Assembly (NCBI RefSeq): GCF_003369915.1 | Contig: NC_046676.1 | Coordinates: 17,280,001-17,344,000, forward strand | Direction of reading: 5' to 3' | DNA: 64,000 nucleotides | DNA from: Drosophila miranda | Lineage: Eukaryota > Arthropoda > Insecta > Diptera > Drosophilidae | Shown: in pieces, positions 35,368 to 46,763 of the stretch | Layout of the letters: every line of letters begins with the position of its first letter | Numbering within the stretch: the first letter of the stretch is position 1 | Translations under genes and position numbers: made by a program | Notes under the pieces: generated by a model | The model's database searches: none | The model's input: only the letters and a program-made list of their open reading frames with translations | What the model was told of the DNA's origin: nothing

Positions 35368-38300
35368 ATGGCTTTGGTTTGCGCACGTAAGTAGCTACAC
35401 ATTTCTAAAGCGACTTTGGGTGGAAACTCACTTTTTCGGCCGTTCCTCCAGTGACAAACGAAGTCCCCGAGACGCCCGTCGTGTCTCCCCACTCGGGAGC
35501 CGTCTTCGAGAAGCGAGTGATTGAAAAGTATTTATTGGAGAATGGCTGCGATCCCATTAGCGGCAAGGAGTTGAAGGCGGAAGATCTAATTGAGCTGAAA
35601 ACGCCCGCGTTGGTGAAACCCAAGCCGCCCAGTGCCACCAGCATTCCGGCTACTCTGAAAACAATGCAGGACGAGTGGGACGCCCTAATGATTCACTCGT
35701 TCACACAGCGCCAGCAGCTGCAAACAACGCGACAAGAGCTGTCCCATGCCCTGTATCAACATGATGCTGCCTGCCGTGTGATTGCACGTCTTAACAAGGA
35801 AGTGGCCGCTGCTCGGGAGGCTCTGGCCACGCTGAAGCCACAGGCAGGTGTTATGAATGCACCCACGGCGATTCCACAGCCGGCCCTGGCCTCTGAAGCT
35901 GGCGGTGCCGCTGCACATCCCATGGAGCAGGCTGGCATGAATGCAGAGGTGATACAGAAACTCCAGGACAAGGCTACAGTGCTCACGCAGGAGCGCAAGA
36001 AACGCGGACGCACCGTTCCTGAGGATCTGGTCTCACCAGATCAGGTGAAGAGCTTCCTAACGGTGGCCTCCCATCCTGGCCTGCATTCGGCCTCGGTACC
36101 CGGCATCCTGGCCATAGACATCAACAGTGCCGACCACAGCAAGATCCTGACCGGCGGCAATGACAAGAACGCAACCGTCTTCAACAAGGACACCGAGCAG
36201 GTGGTGGCCATTCTCAAGGGACACACCAAGAAGATCACCAAAGTAATCTACCATCCCAACGAGGACACAGTCATCACCGGCTCGCCCGACATGAATATTC
36301 GCATCTGGCACGTTCCCACATCCCAGACGCAGCTACTTCTGCGCTGCCATGACGGACCGGTGACCGGACTCTCGTTGCACCCCACTGGCGACTACTTGCT
36401 CTCCACATCGTCTGACAAGCACTGGGCCTTCTCCGACATACGCACTGGACGGCTGCTCACAAAGGTTATCGACACCGCGGAGGTTGGTCTGACGACGGCC
36501 CAGTTCCATCCTGACGGATTGATTTTCGGTACGGGCACTGTCGATTCCCAAGTCAAGATCTGGGATCTAAAGGAGCAGAGCAATGTGGCGAACTTCCCCG
36601 GCCACACTGGTCCCATTTCGGCCATCTCCTTCTCCGAGAACGGCTACTACTTGGCCACCGCGGCAGACGACGCCTGTGTCAAGCTGTGGGATTTGCGCAA
36701 GTTGAAGAACTTTAAAACAATCCAACTGGACGATGGCTACGAGGTCAAGGATCTGTGCTTCGACCAGAGCGGCACCTATCTGGCCATTGCCGGAACCGAT
36801 GTCAGGTGAGTCGTCGTCGTCCCACTACAGCTAAATGCACAGATTCTGAATCAGTTGAATAGCTTTATATATAGATTTATAGAAATCGAGTGAATTAGAG
36901 CTTGTTCTTGCGTCGCTGCTGCAGTTGCAAGCGATGATGCTTCTTAAAGTGCTCCATCCAGTTATGTAGGCGGTTCTGCTTGACCAGTGCCCGCCTCGAC
37001 ATTTCCTTCTCCGACGCCATGCGGCGACGAACCTGCTGTTCCAAGCTTCGGAGCTTAGTCGGCTCAATATGGTCCAGCTTGGACAGCAGCTCCTGTTGCA
37101 GGACATTGGTGTAAGACAGCGTTGGCTTTGAATGAAAATTTGGTCTTACCATAACATAGGATTGGATCTTCTCCACCTTGGCCAGGGTCGTGTCCTGCTC
37201 GTCCTCGTACGTCGACTTTGCGGCTGGCAGAGGAGCCTGCATATCTTCCATTGTGCGCCATTGCTTCGACGACTTCTGTGCGGGCTTCGGCGGCGGCGGC
37301 GGTGGCTTCGACTCCTCCTTTTTCTGCTCCGGATGCACTTTGTTTTGTATGTGCTTAAGGATTACAGGGACAATGCTGTTTAGCCTTATGTTCAGCTTGC
37401 TGGGAGGGAAATATATGTGTATTCGAACTGATCTCTCGCAGCACAACTCTCAACTCACTCTTTGCAGTAGCTCTGCTCGTAGCCGCTCAACAACTCGGTG
37501 GCACGTTGCTGCAGACCAGCCACGCGACGCTGCAGGAACTCAGGGTCCTTTAGGAAAACGTTTGCCGTCACCTTGCGCTCGAATGTTTTTTTCTACAAGC
37601 ACGACAGTTGCTAAGAATATACCTTATAGAAAGAGGAAATTGATTCCACTCACAGCTTTGTCGTGGAGTATGCCCACGATGTGGTTGAGCAGGGCCAGCT
37701 GGGTGAATCGTCGGTTGTAGTTGGAGACCTTTAGGCGGTTCCTTTCGTAGCCCCTAATCCAGACGTCTGCATCCAAGTGGTTGCGCTTGGCGAGGTAAGG
37801 CCTCACCACTTTCTCCATGTAGTTCTGCACTTGCTGCACCTGTTCCAGGCCGGCTGGATGTCGCTCGCTAATCTCCATGCAGACGATCTCCTTAGGCATG
37901 GTCAGCCTATCCCTGTCCGGACCCTCCTCTGCCAGCTCATCCACCGTGTCATCGAAATAGCTGATTAGCTTGAGCAGATACTGGAAGCGGCCGTAGACTT
38001 CCTGCACCTCCATCAGGATACGCTGATGCTCGAGCTTAACCTCGTTAAGCTCCTCCGCCACCTTGTTCTCCTTCAGCATCTTCAGCTTCTGTTGGGCCTC
38101 CAGCATTTTCTTAAACTCGTCTGCCTCCATTTTCTTCAGCGACTCTTCGGCGAACTTGTGAAAGTCTTCTGCCTTTCCGTACAACCTGTCCTGGTGCTCC
38201 TTCTCGCGTTTTCTATCCAGAAACATCTCCTGCGTGGCATAGTGCATGAATCGGTTGCGCGTGATGTCGCGTAGCAGTAAAATGTCGCTAAGGAAATGAG

Positions 38301-38955
38301 CAAGTCAGTCTTCGACGGGAGTTCGCTTTACTTACCCCAACCCCCATCCACTCACGTTTTCATGCGGAACTTTCTGGCCAAGCGCTGCGAACTGGCGTCG
38401 GTTATGTACTCCGGATCGATGGTTGTAACCACGCATGGAGCCCGGGGATTGGCCACTTCGCCGCGCTGTAACCAAACCATTAACGAATGCCATTGACTCT
38501 TGCAATGTGATTGATATTCCTACCGCATTGAAATCATCAATTGATAGATTGATGGGCTTGGGGGCTTCCGGCTCCTTGTGGGTCCGAGGACGTATAAAAT
38601 CTATCAAAGCAAGGAATTTGCGTAAATCATCATTCCCGTCACACTCAATACTTGAATTTTACCTTCATATTTCCGATAGACTTTTCTTTTAGATTTTTGC
38701 ATTTCGTACGTGCCGTTTCCTCTGCGAAACTCGTTTTCCCGTACTCGTTTACCCGTATTCGATTATGTTGCCATGGCTACAATATTGATGATATTCGCTT
38801 TCCTTTTCAGGGTTTACCTATGCAAGCAGTGGCAGGATCTGAAGATATTCAACGACCACACGGCCCTAGCAACCGGCGTCCGCTTCGGGAAGCATGCCCA
38901 GTACCTCGCCTCCACCAGCATGGACCGCACACTGAAGTTGTATGCCATCGAATAA
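35368..38955 (+). CDS. Prp19: Pre-mRNA-processing factor 19 (U-box E3 ligase, Prp19/NTC complex)
   Basis: Exons 35368-35386, 35452-36805 and 38811-38955 give 505 residues, the family's usual length (about 504). Prp19 is the core of the NineTeen complex of the spliceosome and a ubiquitin ligase in the nucleus. The N-terminal U-box reads through [36 protein letters not shown]. It is followed by the short tetramerising coiled coil (about residues 75-140), then seven WD40 blades from about residue 215 to the C-terminus [13 protein letters not shown]. The start codon gives a 6-residue first exon, MALVCA, matching the family. The second intron is 2 kb, far longer than the first, because it houses an antisense gene. 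AATAAA at 39055-39060 is the likely poly(A) signal. Confidence 0.96.
36895..38702 (-). CDS. Coiled-coil axonemal-type protein (CFAP/DUF4200-like), nested antisense in a Prp19 intron
   Basis: Six exons read leftwards: 38702-38663, 38600-38524, 38465-38356, 38287-37654, 37592-37459, 37399-36895; phases agree and give 499 residues. The protein starts [19 protein letters not shown], has a short proline-rich linker, then a long charged coiled coil (about residues 90-200: [38 protein letters not shown]). The C-terminal half has a PPPPPP run and a basic tail. The [11 protein letters not shown] entry to a heptad-rich helix resembles the DUF4200 region of CFAP100/CCDC42-type axonemal proteins; this assignment is tentative. 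The whole gene lies inside Prp19 intron 2. An X-box-like site and a Forkhead-like site sit just upstream of the ATG, supporting a role in cilia or sperm. It could instead be another coiled-coil family. Confidence 0.82.
38767..38780. promoter_or_regulatory. X-box-like site at the nested gene's promoter
   Basis: GTTGCCATGGCTAC differs from the symmetric RFX site GTTGCCATGGCAAC at one base. It lies 65-78 bases upstream of the nested gene's ATG and also just upstream of the Prp19 exon 3 acceptor. A GTTTAC Forkhead core (GTAAAC on the minus strand) sits about 20 bases closer to the gene. Confidence 0.5.
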
Positions 38956-39054
38956 GCACTGGCGGCGGCGGCCAGACTAGCAGATTACCAACTAAGTCCT
39001 TCAATGTACGAGTATCTAAGCTCTTGTGTGTACTTCAAAGAAATAATTCAGTAA

Positions 39055-39060
39055 AATAAA
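39055..39060 (+). terminator. Prp19 poly(A) signal
   Basis: AATAAA lies 100 bases after the Prp19 stop and before the convergent end of Lamtor2. Confidence 0.65.
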
Positions 39061-39198
39061 CCTGACCCTTTTATCAGAAAACCCTACTACGCGTACGTAC
39101 GTATATTGGCATGTTTAATTCTGCATTACTGTATAAACTTAGAAATATTCAACGAGACTGCCGCGTCGGCGACTGGGCGACTCGGCAAGGGCTCGCCT

Positions 39199-39692
39199 TC
39201 ACGAGGCCGAGATCTGCTTCAGTGGTCTCTCCAAATAGGCGGCCAGTGACATGGCCTTTTGCTTGAGTAGGCCCAATCCGACGTGGCTCCTGGCATACAG
39301 GCACAACAGCACACTAGCCACCTGCAATAAAATCGTTGATCGAGAATTAGTCTGAGGATGTGATTTGATGGAGACTCTTGCCTGTGTTATGGCCACATGA
39401 CCCGTCTCGCAATCAATCAGCACAAAGGTCAATCGGTCTTCGCGGAATGCATTCCGTCCATGTTTTTCGTAGGCTGCCCAAATATTGCTGGCAATGGCGG
39501 CAGTAATGCGAGCATCCTTATCGCCATAGCCGGAGTAGGCCAAGAGTGCACCCTCCTGACTCAGCAGACTGTAAGTACAGACACTGATTAGTTTCACTGC
39601 ATTTCAATGATACTACTGTCTTACAGGGTGTTCTCCACGCCCCCGGTATTTGCCTGGCTTAGAACTTGTGTGAGAGCCTTGGGTTTCAGCAT
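39199..39692 (-). CDS. Lamtor2: Ragulator subunit LAMTOR2 (roadblock/LC7 fold)
   Basis: Exons 39692-39625, 39568-39382 and 39321-39199 encode 125 residues, the normal family length. LAMTOR2 pairs with LAMTOR3 in the Ragulator complex on the lysosome surface, which anchors Rag GTPases and supports mTORC1 and MAPK signalling. Visible family signatures are [54 protein letters not shown], the conserved [15 protein letters not shown] strand and the C-terminus [12 protein letters not shown]. The second intron (39381-39322, 60 bp) starts with GC rather than GT: CAG/GCAAGA. Using that donor keeps exact family spacing across VAITQ-VASVL, whereas the nearest GT would add two residues. It converges with Prp19. 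Confidence 0.95.
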
Positions 39693-41315
39693 TTTGAGAA
39701 GTATGTTAAAACATAAAAGGAAAAAAACAACTACGCCTCCACAGAGTGCACACTGAATGGCAAAAGGCTATCAGCTGGCTGGCTTGTTCACGTTGCATCG
39801 TGAGTGGCAACTCTCTGGCGCCAAAAGAGAATTTGATTTGATTGCATTTAAAAAGCTGGTTTTGCCAGCGAGGCCAGGAATACTATATTTAATTGTTAAA
39901 AATGGTTGCGGCTCTCAAAATGAAAATGGTACATTTTAGTCTTTAAAACATTTTTGTTAAAGATGGTCTCATTTTAGGTTACATAATCTTCAAGCCGCGT
40001 CGACATAGGCCTCTAAAACGATTCTTTAATCGTTCACAATGCATAGTATCTGCCTGCTATGTATTTCCGGACAACATCGCCATCTTATTGCGTATGACGT
40101 CATGGATAAACTAGGTCACGGACTTATTACGCAGCAAAACTGCAGCATAACTCCCTTTGTCCTCAGCAACAGTTTAGGTTTTCCAACCACCGAATTTTCA
40201 ACGTTTCAGCAGGCAGCATACCTGTACTTTTTGTCATACTACGCCGTCGTTTGCCTGAAAAGACCTTGAACCGGGTTGCATTTGGAATTGCAAAATGCGC
40301 ATGACTCAGCGAACCCCCATCCCTTCCCATTCCCTTCTATTAAGAACAATGAGCGAATGCACCCTAACAGATTTTGCGGGTTCTTTGCTACTGAAGCTAG
40401 AAACTGGGTCAACTACGCAATAGCATTACGATTATGATGATTTATGGCTTTGGGGGAGTCGAATGAATGCGTATGCTTGGGATGGTGTTGCATTAAAAAT
40501 GTATTTATTAACTTAGATTCAACCAAATTTAGTCTTGGATAAGATAAATCGAGCAATCCGATGTCCGCTTTTGGGGGTGACAGCACCGAACACACTGCAT
40601 TGGTACATTCTTTCGCAATATTGATGGAGATTCTTAAGTTAATTAAATATTACTACTGCTAAATATTATGTACACTTGGACAAAAATACATCGGAGGTGC
40701 ATGCACATCTCCTCTATATGACATTGTTTGGTGTAGCCTTCAAAACTAATTTATTTTGGATTCAAGTCTCTGTGCGGGTGAAGAGAAATACATTGAGAGA
40801 GAGAAAGAGAGTGTTCATTAGAGCCAAACGATTTTTGAGGATGTCGGTGTGGTTGGGGTGGAACTGGGGAGTGCGCTGGCGGTACTGCGCTGCACTGCAC
40901 TGTAACGATCCGATCTGTTAAGCTGGTGTTTAGAATTGCATTCGCGTTGCTTGTTGTATGTCTGTTGCTGGAGTTTTTCTGGCTGTTCAGCTAGCTAACT
41001 TAATTACAATCTTATCTACATGCTAAACATGTCCGCCTTTTTCTTTCGAGTCTACGAAATATCAAAATACATACATATGTATGTATGATGTATGCATGTG
41101 TACAACTATAAATGTCCTTCGTATTCGATCACAGCGCGCGCTCAATATCAAAACAAAACTTTTAAACAATAGTAACGCAAAGTTTTGTTAGTATGTAAGA
41201 GGCCAGGTGGCACGGCACCAAAAGGGTCCATTAAAGGGTCCACGTAACTAAAGTTTTTTGTTTGTTTTTGTTTTTGTTTTTCGAAGGGAGAGGATTTTGA
41301 TTTAGTCGCAAGACC
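39693..41315. other. Non-coding stretch between Lamtor2 and slim
   Basis: It holds the Lamtor2 promoter (right of 39692) and probably a long slim 3' untranslated region at its right end. Several TTTATT words (for example 40504-40509) could be minus-strand poly(A) signals for slim. A 76-codon plus frame at 40039-40269 is not recognisable and not favoured by composition. ACATACATATGTATGT-type repeat occurs near 41070. Confidence 0.5.
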
Positions 41316-44300
41316 CTATTGCGTTGTGGAGCGAGCACACTTAGGTTTGCAGTAAAGAGATAGAAGCATGGATGGATCTGGCTCGTTCTTATCGGCCTTC
41401 TTCCTCGTTTGCGTCGGCAGGCGATCCGTGAATGTCTTGGGTAAGCCAGCTTTAAGAAGCGCCTTGCGATCGTACATGTCGAGATTATCGTTGTAGTAGG
41501 TGATGGCCTCCCAGCACATTTCGCTCAGCTTTGGCACGGTCATCCACATCTTGTAGAGAGCGTTGCGTCGACGCATCTCCTTCTCATTGAACTCGATGCC
41601 ACCGAACACGTACATGCAGCCGTTGTCCGAATGTGCGGCCGAATGGAAGTACAGGGGTCGGGGTAGACTTGTCTCAATGAGGAACCACTGCTTGCTGCGC
41701 ATATTCAGCTTCCAAATATCAGAAAAATATGTCGAAAAGTCACCCTAAGCATGGGGGGAGGAATATTTTGAATATATTAATAGTATTTTTCAAGAAGAGA
41801 TCACCGAGTTGAACGCACCTGCAAGCCACCCGTGATGAAGGCTTCGATATCTCCATTGGTCGACTGGTGTTGCACACACGAGAAGCACTTGCGCGGCTTC
41901 GGATAGCCCTTATTGTGCTGCTCCACATCGACGATCCGTCGATCTGGGACAGTGTCGAAGTAGTCCCAGCAGTTGGCATCCAAGTTGTACGCTGGAATGC
42001 GCTGAAGATCGTACACAGAGTGCGAAGTCCCGCCGCCAAGCACAAAGATGTGCTTTCCATCGTAGATCACCTCGTGGCGGTAGCGGCCCTCGGGATCTTC
42101 GCGCATCTCCGGCCGACTAATGTACACATTCTCCCACACTCCTGTGCGCAGGTCCAAGCGATAGACGTCGCAGGTATAGTCGAAGCCAGTTGTTCCCCCG
42201 ATTGTGTACAGATAATTTTTGTGGATCACAATCCCTGGACCGTATTGGGCAGTTGGTCGATCCCCGGTGACCTTCAAGCGTTCGACGGCAGGCGTCGCCC
42301 CAATACTGGCCGTTCGATACACATAGCAATCGTTCGAACAGGACTCCCCGAAGGGATAACCAGTACCTCCATGGGACTGCAAAGAGCAAAAGAACGATCA
42401 ATTGAAACTTATCTCTGTTTGTTTGGTATTTAGGAGGCGAGCAGTAGTGTGTGCACGCCCCTGAAATTGCTGGCTATCATCAAATTAGAAGATATTGAGG
42501 CAACAAAGCCAGCAGGCAGTGCTTATCTGCTCTGGAGGGAACCGAACAGAGGCTGACCAGTGTCGTCTCCCCAGATAAGCGGAAACATGCCTCGCCAGTA
42601 TGTTTTGTGTGTATCGGTCATGATTCGTCATCAAATTATAGCTAATTGAGGAATGCACGGGAAAGGGAAAAGGAAAGGGCATTTTCAGCCAGCATAAAAT
42701 GCCAAAGGCAGTCAGCCTCAGTCACAGCCACAGCCAAAAAGCGCGCGCGCTCTCAGCTGTGATGTGAGGGTGATGTAGCGGGCACGGGAAGTGATTTTGT
42801 TTTTCATCACGAGCTTGGCAAGGGGGAAAAGCTGGGAAACAAGTTGTTGCATGCCGCAGCATAAACAACAAACAACAACTGCGTAGTAACCAAAATGGAA
42901 AGCAAAACAACAGAAAGAGGGTTGGACTCGGATGGCATGCGCACAGACAGGGACGGAGACAGAGACAGAGACAGAGACAGAGGCGGAGGTGGACACAGAG
43001 AGAGAGAGAGAGAGAGACAGACATTGAGACTGCTGCAGTGGCAACGGCAATGGCCATGGGGGCAACTGTTGGCGCTCGGAATCGGGCGATTCCCGTTTGT
43101 TTGGCATGATATTTCGAGTGTTTAGAATGCATAAACAAAGCGGAGAGGCGGAAGAGCATCATGGGCAAGGCAAGGCAGGGCAGGGCGTGGCATTGGCCCT
43201 GGCATCGATCCGTATTGCACGGAGAGCTCTCTTTAACCCAGAAATACTTTCGATAGATCTGCGAGAGATCTGCTGTTGTTTCCCTCTACAATGCCCGGTA
43301 TTGGATGCACATTGGGCGCTGCCCGTTGCATCCGCACACCCTGCACTATTGGCCCAAAATGGTTTTCGTTGCTAGGAAAAACAAGTTTTCATTATAATTC
43401 GCGGAACGGGGCAGACATCGCGGGTCTTGGGGGTTTTCTAACAGTTTCGCTTTCCTATTCACACACACACACACACAGACCCACACGCGCATTTGCAATC
43501 TCGCACACACACACAGAAGATCAGAGAGACAATTATCTATTTTTGTCTTGCACCTCCTCCCTCGACAAATACTCACAATCAACACGTTATTGTGAATGGT
43601 CAATGCGTTGGAGGCCAGCTCCACAGGCAAGTTGCTGGCGTTCTCTGCATTCAGCTCCAGCCTCCAGAGATTGGTGGCAAAGTTGTAGCTCCAGAGCTCC
43701 TGGAAGAGCAGGCAGCGACCGCGACGAGCTGCAGTGACGGCGCTCCGGGGATTGTAGCCGCCCAGAGAGTACAGATGAGAGTTTGAAGCGATGATGCGGT
43801 GGCCACTGCGGGCCAGCGGGTAGCCACCAGCGCAATGCTTATGCTTGTAGGCGCACTTCATCAGACGCAGGGGCTGGAAGCTGTACTGGCGCAGTGTCTT
43901 TGGCTGCTGCTGTTTCTCATCGGATAAGAGGGACGCGCTAAGGGCGCTTTTTGAAATGTCTTTGGAGTCCTGTTCGTCGGCCTCGTCGCTGGAGCTGCTC
44001 GACATATCTGAAAACATTTCCTCAAGCTCCGAGTCCGAATCCGAATCGCCATAGTCCACATCCACATCGTCGTCGTCCTCCTCGTCCTCGTCGTCCATGT
44101 CACTGGCCGCATCCATCGGCTCTACAGCTGCTATGACCTGAAAGCGTGCCACAATATCCGCATGGGCCTGCAGGACCTCCTGTTGCTGGTCGACTATATT
44201 CTCCCAAAGGCCTTCCTCCTCTGGCATGTCTTGCTCCTCTGCCATTTCTTGATCCATGATATTGTTGTTGTGCTCCCGATTCGATGGCAGCCACAGGGGA

Positions 44301-44419
44301 TATAAGACTATCGTGTAGATGTAGTGCAGCAGCTTGGCCACGAACAGAAAATATCTCCAGGTATGACGCAGTGTGCATATAGTGATGTACTTGAGTCTGG
44401 CTGGTTGTAGCATGTGCAT
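41316..44419 (-). CDS. slim: Kelch-repeat protein slim (KLHDC10 orthologue)
   Basis: Exons 44419-43577, 42376-41819 and 41744-41316 give 609 residues from the first ATG. KLHDC10 proteins carry six kelch repeats; vertebrate KLHDC10 is a substrate receptor for an elongin/CUL2 ubiquitin ligase and activates ASK1 through PP5. Kelch blades are seen as SGHRIIASNSHLYSLGGYNP, HGGTGYPFGESCSNDCYVY, HKNYLYTIGGTTGFDYTCDV, GKHIFVLGGGTSHSVYDLQ, and SAAHSDNGCMYVFGGIEF. The end LYKMWMTVPKLSEMCWEA matches the family's C-terminal box. Ahead of the kelch domain lies an unusual N-terminus: a hydrophobic segment (about residues 20-46: YFLFVAKLLHYIYTIVLYPL) and a long Asp/Glu/Ser tract. Later in-frame ATGs, including one before DQEMAEEQ, could give a form without the hydrophobic segment. 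Confidence 0.9.
42377..43576 (-). other. First intron of slim (1.2 kb) with GACAGA and GA arrays
   Basis: Non-coding. GACAGA hexamers at about 42955-42982 and a GA run at about 42997-43018 could bind GAGA factor; a CA run lies near 43461-43481. No phase-compatible exon was found. Confidence 0.65.
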
Positions 44420-44790
44420 ACCACGGTTAATTAACTGAATTATATAATAGACAATTTTGAATCCTGTTCAATATCGTTTTTTTGGGGATTTGTATAGAAC
44501 TGAACTGAAAATATTGTCTAATTTTTACGAATTTTGGATATTGTTGTTTTCGGGAGACGGCCACGACCTCGCACAGCTGGTTTTGCTACACTGCTTGCTT
44601 TGTTGCTGTCATTTTGACATTCCTCGCTCGCACTCACACACATCTGTGGCACATGTGTATGATATGGAGAAAATATTATTTATCGTTGAAATTATTACGA
44701 CACGAACTTGTAATTATTATTTTTATTGCACATTGATTTGAACTGCATTAAGTAAAGTAATCCATTTTAACTACGCTTTAAACTGCAAAA

Positions 44791-44880
44791 CAGTGTGACC
44801 GCGGATTTATCGTTAAAATATACCGTCCAACCCTCAGAAATATACCAAAATATTTCGTCTTAATTTAAAAATATACCGTA
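44791..44880 (-). promoter_or_regulatory. slim core-promoter cluster: motif 1 plus three motif 7 copies
   Basis: On the minus strand CGGTCACACTG (44801-44791) fits motif 1 (YGGTCACACTR, the M1BP site). Upstream of it, three copies of GGTATATTT-type motif 7 lie at about 44826-44815, 44846-44838 and 44879-44867. This combination is typical of TATA-less housekeeping promoters in Drosophila. It lies about 370-460 bases before the slim start codon. Confidence 0.65.
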
Positions 44881-46763
44881 AATATACTGACGAATTATTT
44901 CTGTTCACGTTCCATCATATTCCTCGATTTTGATATTCGGTTCAATATTACTAGCTTTCTAAGAACCTCAGCTCTTAACTCGTTATTTTAGCCGATTCAT
45001 CGATCAATTTCCTACAAGAATGGTAACATAAAATATATCATTTTTATTGTATTGTTTAAGAAATAAAGTTCAAGCTAAATTGGTCAATAACAATTTCCAC
45101 TAAATTAATTAATTTCCACTGGTTGCGACGTATTAACTACATTTTTATGTAATTACCACACCTCTAGGGGAAATGTGAACGTTTCAAACATTTTTGGCCG
45201 TTTTTTTTAATGTAATCCCCATGGAAGAGCTAATTTGAAAAACCTCTGATATCCACTGAGATTTGGATGTCAAAGATCGAATTCCTGATGCTGACCACGA
45301 GTAGGCTAGGATATTCCTCTAAGTGGCATTTCTACAGGATTTCTACAATGGTGCATTCGACAAAAATACTTACCACGAAAAAGATTGAAAATCCCACCAA
45401 ACGGCTTTCGATACTATCGACTGGATACGTGTGGTGCGCGCCAAAGGGTCTGGGGATTCCTGAAACGGATTTAGATATAATGTATATCCTATCAGATATT
45501 ATTCGTACTTACACTACGTGAAATACACTAATGAACAATTCTTCGAATGTGAAGTCCAATATGACATATGATTAATAGGCCACAGAGCATATACAAAATA
45601 AAGTCTCTTCTGATATTGTGGGGAGAGCTTCTTCAAAAATTGTCATTATTCTCTAAAAATGCTAGAGTTCAGGTAATCCACAAATGCCAGCAATCCTATA
45701 ACCTATATCTCTATATATGTATAACTCATAATGTTGTATGGTTCTATTTATATTACGAGTTCGGCAGTTTTACAAACTCACGAGAAGAATCAAATCTTAG
45801 TATAATCAGAATTAATTTCTGGAACCACCCGAACTGGGGAATCCCAAATGAATTCTACTAACTTTTCCACTTCAAAAACAAGCCATTTTGTTAAATTTGC
45901 AAAGCGGCCACACTGCTCTCATACCAGACCGAACCAGGGTAGAATGGTGCATTAGGTACGGCCACCGAAGCGGCAATGTTAGAAACGAAGGTACTACTCT
46001 CAACTTCCATTAGTTTAAATAATTATTTCGAACGGGTCTATTTGTATGACCTAACAACTTTATTGTTAAAAACAATGTACCTTGCAGTAGTTATTAGTTA
46101 TTTAAGACAAAAAACCTTAAGAGGACACATTGTGAGCGGTCCCTACCTAGAATACTTATACCATGCATTCACTCGTACAATAAAGACCGCCGTCGGCACA
46201 AATTTTCTCATATTGTTTTTTTCACTTGTGTAATGTTCGGATGCGGTGTCAACTCAATAACAAAATGCTGATCAACTATAAATCGAATAGACTTTGATAG
46301 CGATAAACTCGGATGTGGCACAAAGCATTGCGCCTGACGTTGGCCCCGAGGTCGTATGGTGTATCATAAGAGTCGTATCGTCGCATTTCGGTGAGGTCCC
46401 GCGCAATCTGTAGGAATGACCAAGTCCAACCAATACTTTACTCCACGCATGTTTAAAATTGCAGCGCGCGTGTCATAGTTTTCAACCCCAATCCGTGGTA
46501 ATAATAATAAATATATATTCCATCCAAGCTCTTGAAATTCCATCGAATAACTCAACGCCGAAAAAGGGGACTTCGCCAATAACATTTGAATGTTCTTATA
46601 AATTGCACAGATTTTGCAGTCCACGACCCTTCATAACCTTAAAAAGGCACGTGCATTTGCTCCGTTTTGCGGCGTAGAAGAGTTTCCTCGTATATCAGAC
46701 ACTGACGGAGAGCCCAACCACCGCTGTTGCGCCTGCCACGAGAGTTGACAGGGACCGACGAAG
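44881..46763. other. AT-rich intergenic stretch between slim and Ttd14
   Basis: No coding gene supported. A motif-1-like CGGCCACACTG at 45905-45915 on the plus strand, followed by an exon-like ATG at 45976, could belong to a Ttd14 leader. TATCGAT-like words occur near 45410. A transposon remnant is possible but no terminal repeats were recognised. Confidence 0.5.

Noticed and set aside
37124-37149. GTAAGA donor-like site inside the last exon of the nested gene
   Set aside because: The only nearby AG would make a 26-base intron, too short to splice, and the frame reads through with coding-like sequence.
40039-40269. A 76-codon plus frame between Lamtor2 and slim
   Set aside because: It begins with ATG but has no recognisable family, no promoter context and ordinary AT-rich composition; it is within chance for this stretch.
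42718-43168. Minus-strand frames of 129-148 codons in the slim intron
   Set aside because: They consist of Ser/Leu/Cys repeats produced by the GACAGA and GA arrays.
45267-46233. Short frames in AT-rich DNA as a transposon fragment
   Set aside because: No terminal repeats, target-site duplication or recognisable transposase/reverse transcriptase motif was seen.
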